This document shows, piece after piece, positions 6,270 to 6,271 of a stretch of DNA of 6,271 nucleotides. Every line of letters begins with the position of its first letter. Within the stretch, counting starts at the first letter, position 1. Origin of the DNA: an uncultured Clostridia bacterium (GTDB lineage Bacteria > Bacillota > Clostridia > TANB77 > CAG-508). The notes beneath the pieces are model-generated. The model was not told where the DNA came from, ran no database searches, and saw only the letters and a program-made list of their open reading frames with translations. Location: positions 1 through 6,271 of the forward strand of contig CAKPKZ010000092.1 of NCBI GenBank assembly GCA_934167435.1, written 5' to 3'. Position numbers and translations under genes: made by a program.

Positions 6270-6271
6270 TT

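Larger units (their letters stand above)
6100..6271. promoter_or_regulatory. Intergenic control region at the right edge
   Basis: There is no open reading frame of note here. The region contains the ribosome binding site of the minus-strand zinc-finger gene (6106-6112), the rightward promoter and the repeat cluster described separately. A CGATTA direct repeat (6157-6162 and 6187-6192, 30 bp apart) and the palindrome AATCGATT (6154-6161) are also present. The layout resembles the divergent control region found near repressor genes of prophages and integrative elements, but the expected regulator gene is not in the window. Confidence 0.5.

Noticed and set aside
6211..6271. Possible small gene after AGGAGTG at 6211-6217
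   Set aside because: No ATG follows at suitable spacing, and the in-frame TTG at 6233 reaches a stop after three further codons.
1..6271. CRISPR array, rRNA, tRNA or insertion sequence
   Set aside because: I saw no regularly spaced long repeats, RNA gene signatures, transposase motifs or terminal inverted repeats.

Overview
The window is very AT-rich, has strong AGGAGG-type ribosome binding sites and reads like a low-GC Gram-positive, most plausibly a Clostridium-type Firmicute. That is inferred from base composition, Shine-Dalgarno strength and protein style; no rRNA or other taxonomic marker is present. The left edge carries the N-terminal 113 codons of a phage/ICE-type tyrosine integrase on the minus strand, so this is probably the integrase end of a prophage, integrative conjugative element or similar island.

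Layout: (1) 1-339, minus, 5' part of the integrase gene. (2) 340-633, a divergent control region with a -10 element for the integrase on the minus strand and a good extended -10 promoter on the plus strand. (3) 634-5191, plus, a tightly packed four-gene operon: a KAP-family P-loop ATPase (QatA), a 260-aa family-specific protein beginning Met-Gly (QatB), a long QueC-like PP-loop protein (QatC) and a TatD-family metal-dependent nuclease (QatD). Gene order, domain content and junctions (1-nt gap, 1-nt overlap, 8-nt overlap) match the known Qat anti-phage defence system. (4) 5191-5233, a hairpin terminator shared by two converging genes. (5) 5221-6099, minus, an uncharacterised 292-aa protein with a C-terminal zinc-finger-like motif. 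(6) 6100-6271, a control region with a strong rightward promoter embedded in a cluster of TTAC(A/T)G-type repeats, the last three spaced exactly 11 bp apart.

How it fits together: the Qat operon appears to be a self-contained defence cargo with its own promoter and terminator, lying between the integrase and the next control region of a mobile element. In the family, the KAP ATPase is probably the sensor or motor, QatC acts on QatB or a nucleotide-like substrate by adenylation chemistry, and QatD is the candidate nucleic-acid-cutting effector. All four proteins look intact, with their key residues present. Qat is a described system. The less explained parts are the orphan zinc-finger gene, the repeat cluster at the right edge, and the exact chemistry linking QatC to the Met-Gly end of QatB.
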